The notes under the pieces are model-generated. The model did not search any database and had not been told where the DNA came from. It saw only the letters and a program-made list of their open reading frames with translations. Made by a program: the position numbers and the translations under genes. A stretch of 64,000 bases of DNA from Rheinheimera maricola (GTDB lineage: Bacteria; Pseudomonadota; Gammaproteobacteria; Enterobacterales; Alteromonadaceae): the NCBI RefSeq assembly GCF_016918075.2, contig NZ_JAERPS020000006.1, forward strand, positions 1-64,000, in the 5' to 3' direction. Position 1 is the first letter of the stretch. Every line of letters starts with the position of its first letter. This document shows, one piece after another, positions 63,689 through 64,000 of the stretch.

Positions 63689-63703
63689 GTAAAGCCTTGT
63701 AAA
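63689..63703 (+). promoter_or_regulatory. CpxR box upstream of the cytochrome c peroxidase gene
   Basis: GTAAA-GCCTT-GTAAA is a perfect two-half-site CpxR pattern with the usual 5-base spacer. It lies 119 bases upstream of the peroxidase start, in the 316-base gap before ilvA. The orientation is opposite to the gene; a CpxR site may act in either direction. Confidence 0.5.
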
Positions 63704-63886
63704 GATGCCGGATCTACGAAAGTAGTAGAAAGTGGAGAAAGAAGGTGGTCTTTAAATGATGCTGCAGTGTTCCTACAGCAATCCAGATGTCGCGTGATGT
63801 CAGCAACAGGCAAAAAAAGTAAAGTATTTGTCAGTGCACGGCGCTGGTGTTGTGGTCTTAACAACAGCACAGCGCTGCCAGGCAAC

Positions 63887-64000
63887 CTAACCTGCAGTTA
63901 AAAACGTCTGGTAACTGCGATTATGGCTGACCTGCTGATACTGGTAACCCAACTTATCCAAATAGGCAGCAATATCATCATGGCTGGCGGCTTCAAAACC
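63887..64000 (-). CDS. ilvA: threonine ammonia-lyase IlvA (C-terminal end, runs off the window)
   Basis: The minus strand is open from the window edge to a TAG at 63887, giving 37 residues: AASHDDIAAYLDKLGYQYQQ and the end SHNRSYQTFLTAG. This resembles the C-terminal ACT-like regulatory end of biosynthetic IlvA (E. coli ends in LNELGYDCHDETNNPAFRFFLAG). The enzyme deaminates threonine to 2-oxobutanoate in isoleucine synthesis. Most of the gene lies outside the window. Confidence 0.72.
   Translation of the reverse strand, partial: GFEAASHDDIAAYLDKLGYQYQQVSHNRSYQTFLTAG

Larger units (their letters stand above)
63571..63886. other. 316-base region without a gene between the peroxidase and ilvA
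   Basis: Apart from the inverted repeat and the CpxR-like box listed separately, this stretch holds no supported gene. A 78-codon minus-strand open frame at 63649-63885 has no ribosome binding site or protein-like composition. No terminator for ilvA is seen. Confidence 0.6.

Noticed and set aside
63649-63885. 78-codon minus-strand open frame upstream of the peroxidase
   Set aside because: No ribosome binding site, no recognisable composition or motif, and it covers a CpxR-like box; probably not coding.
1-64000. tRNA, rRNA, CRISPR arrays, transposases, integrases or phage genes
   Set aside because: None could be recognised on either strand.

Overview
The window reads as chromosome from a marine or aquatic gammaproteobacterium close to Rheinheimera, Alishewanella or Arsukibacterium (Alteromonadales or Chromatiaceae-like). 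This is inferred from gene content, from local orders shared with E. coli, Vibrio and Shewanella (trmA-fabR-sthA, hemE-nudC-rsd, fkpA-slyX-yheV-yheS, yheT-yheU, pckA-cysQ-nudE-yrfG-gsp-hslR-hslO), and from mid-range GC. No ribosomal RNA, tRNA, CRISPR array, prophage or insertion sequence was seen. Coding density is very high and three convergent gene pairs share stop-codon bases.

Layout. 0.1-7.9 kb: a membrane-anchored RRM protein, trmA, fabR with a divergent fatty-acid desaturase, sthA, a Sel1/TonB-C protein and hemE. 7.9-14.5 kb: a candidate small RNA, nudC, rsd, fkpA, a WD40 lipoprotein, slyX, yheV, the ABC-F gene yheS and a TIGR02444-type gene. 14.5-25.6 kb is an accessory block lying between yheS and yheT-yheU: a methyltransferase/FAD-oxidase pair with a divergent XRE regulator, ferredoxin fdxA, a large FAD dehydrogenase, a PAS-GAF-GGDEF cyclase, an amidohydrolase, and a GMC oxidoreductase with a Tat-type small subunit. 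25.6-33.7 kb: yheT-yheU, a choice-of-anchor I lipoprotein with a collagen-like linker, a CNNM/CBS protein, and a four-gene RHH-PspA-YqiJ-YqiK membrane-stress operon. 33.8-54.5 kb: a chemoreceptor, pckA, cysQ, nudE, yrfG, the complete gspC-N type II secretion operon, hslR-hslO, a second chemoreceptor and arfA. 54.7-64 kb: a CadC-like winged-helix/TM/TPR regulator followed by a secreted amidohydrolase and a trypsin-like protease, a DUF1996 gene with a broken signal-peptide frame, a CpxA/CpxR-like two-component system, a di-haem cytochrome c peroxidase and the 3' end of ilvA.

How it fits together. Much of the window concerns envelope function and its stress responses: secretion, a PspA/flotillin operon, a Cpx-like system with CpxR-box-like sites next to three transcription units, many exported hydrolases, and the chaperone or rescue factors Hsp15, Hsp33 and ArfA. 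The most informative regulatory signals read directly from sequence are a FabR-type palindrome at the desaturase promoter, a 10-bp-spaced repeat filling the promoter spacer of the RHH/PspA operon, a hairpin inside arfA that should create non-stop mRNA, and the Cpx-like boxes. All assignments come from reading motifs and remembered family features; no database search was possible.
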